This document shows, in pieces, positions 63,580 to 64,000 of a DNA stretch of 64,000 bases. Below the pieces are notes generated by a model. It did no database searches, was not told the DNA's origin, and saw only the letters and a program-made list of their open reading frames with translations. The stretch lies in contig JAGXNO010000003.1 in assembly GCA_019894975.1 (NCBI GenBank), forward strand, positions 1 through 64,000, read 5' to 3'. The DNA comes from Promethearchaeota archaeon. GTDB taxonomy: Archaea; Asgardarchaeota; Lokiarchaeia; Sigyniarchaeales; SOKP01. A program made the translations under genes and the position numbers. Each line of letters begins with the position of its first letter. Position 1 is the first letter of the stretch.

Positions 63580-64000
63580 ATGATAGTTACAGATGTTAAA
63601 ACTCATTTATTAGAACTCGATTTTAAAATTAAAATAGGCTCAATGCCACGATTTAAAGCAACGGGACTTTATATAAACATTCTCACCGATGAGGGGATTG
63701 ATGGCTGGGCGCTGAGTCACTGGAATCTTAGCAACGCTGCTCAAAAAGTATTCATAGAGGAAGCTCTTAAGAAAATGTTAATCAGGAAGGATCCTTTTAT
63801 GACTGAAGATATATTTCATACAATTTACACATCGAGTAATAGAATTTTATTCGGAATTCCATCATCGACTTCTGCTATTATGGTTGCGTGCTGGGATATC
63901 ATCGGTAAAGCAACCAAACAGCCAATTTATCGATTATTAGGAGGAAGAAAACAGAAAATTAGAGCTTATGCTTCTATGCCACGGGGATATAAACCAAAAG
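63580..64000 (+). CDS. Enolase-superfamily (mandelate racemase/muconate-lactonising type) protein, 3' end cut
   Basis: The 140 residues before the window edge form the N-terminal capping domain of the superfamily: MIVTDVKTHLLELDF, VNILTDEGIDGWALS and SAIMVACWDIIGKATKQPIYRLLGG, then RAYASMPRGY at the start of the barrel. The catalytic acid/base residues lie beyond the window, so the specific reaction cannot be told. Confidence 0.85.
   Translation, partial: MIVTDVKTHLLELDFKIKIGSMPRFKATGLYINILTDEGIDGWALSHWNLSNAAQKVFIEEALKKMLIRKDPFMTEDIFHTIYTSSNRILFGIPSSTSAIMVACWDIIGKATKQPIYRLLGGRKQKIRAYASMPRGYKPK

Noticed and set aside
1-64000. CRISPR array, transposase, prophage or rRNA genes
   Set aside because: No regularly spaced repeats, no DDE or tyrosine recombinase motifs, no phage structural genes and no rRNA-like sequence were seen. 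G-rich repeats at 60759/61597 are only two copies.

Overview
The window is strongly AT-rich, with long A/T runs between compact genes. Genes start behind archaeal GAGGTGA-type ribosome binding sites and TATA-like boxes. Gene content points to an anaerobic archaeon of the Asgard group, most like a Lokiarchaeia relative. It has archaeal formylmethanofuran dehydrogenase, an MtdB-type dehydrogenase, Mvh/Hdr/FrhB-type modules, corrinoid methyltransferases, longin-like proteins, and an HdrA gene that only makes sense if two UGA codons are read as selenocysteine. The assignment is inference from gene content; there is no rRNA or tRNA in the window to test it.

Layout. 0-5.5 kb: a cut longin-like gene, an Mrp/NBP35 ATPase, and a one-carbon operon (Fe-S protein, fwdB, fwdD, fwdA). 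5.6-10 kb: a CaiB-type CoA-transferase, two tandem MtaA/UroD-type methyltransferases and a divergent corrinoid protein. 10-16.4 kb: a vWA (CoxE-like) protein, a possible structured RNA, a redox/sulfur cluster (DsrE, DUF134, OsmC, two NifX/NifB-like proteins), a double-cluster ferredoxin protein, and a decayed scrap of a vWA gene. 17.3-19.9 kb: an uncharacterised family protein and dihydrolipoamide dehydrogenase. 20-33.6 kb, minus strand: two electron-transfer modules, (i) zinc ribbon, HdrBC/HdrD-like, tandem double HdrA, MvhD, FrhB-like, and (ii) FrhB-like, a winged-helix-HdrA-MvhD fusion, [NiFe] hydrogenase small and large subunits, with a histidine kinase between them. 34-38.9 kb, plus strand: the double-Sec hdrA, a stand-alone member of the uncharacterised family, and an MtdB whose N-terminus appears to carry the same kind of domain. 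39-45.5 kb: universal stress proteins, small proteins, thioredoxin-fold, PAS and GNAT proteins, glutamate dehydrogenase. 45.6-51.8 kb: a second vWA gene with MoxR ATPase, diverging from a radical SAM/SPASM enzyme followed by three paralogous one-helix peptides, a methyltransferase-TPR protein and MscL. 51.9-58.8 kb: a frameshifted ferredoxin gene, duplication debris, a three-gene accessory block, and a thiolase/HMG-CoA-synthase-like pair. 59-64 kb: tyrosine phenol-lyase, a VapBC module between it and a decayed lyase fragment, GNAT, a two-domain longin-like protein, and the start of an enolase-superfamily gene.

How it fits together (inference). Fwd and MtdB belong to the tetrahydromethanopterin branch of the Wood-Ljungdahl pathway. 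The methyltransferases and corrinoid protein could feed or drain methyl groups. The Hdr/Mvh/FrhB modules would balance H2, ferredoxin, F420 and thiols, plausibly by flavin-based bifurcation. A perfect 7-6-7 inverted repeat with compensating changes lies upstream of both the Sec-hdrA gene and the mtdB-fusion pair, suggesting shared control.

Main points for a second look: the two UGA codons in hdrA; the winged-helix-HdrA-MvhD fusion; the new domain on MtdB; the radical SAM plus three-peptide cluster; and at least four genes with no ATG, GTG or TTG where homology or the ribosome binding site puts the start, which suggests ATT/ATA/ATC initiation. All comparisons were made by eye, without database searches.
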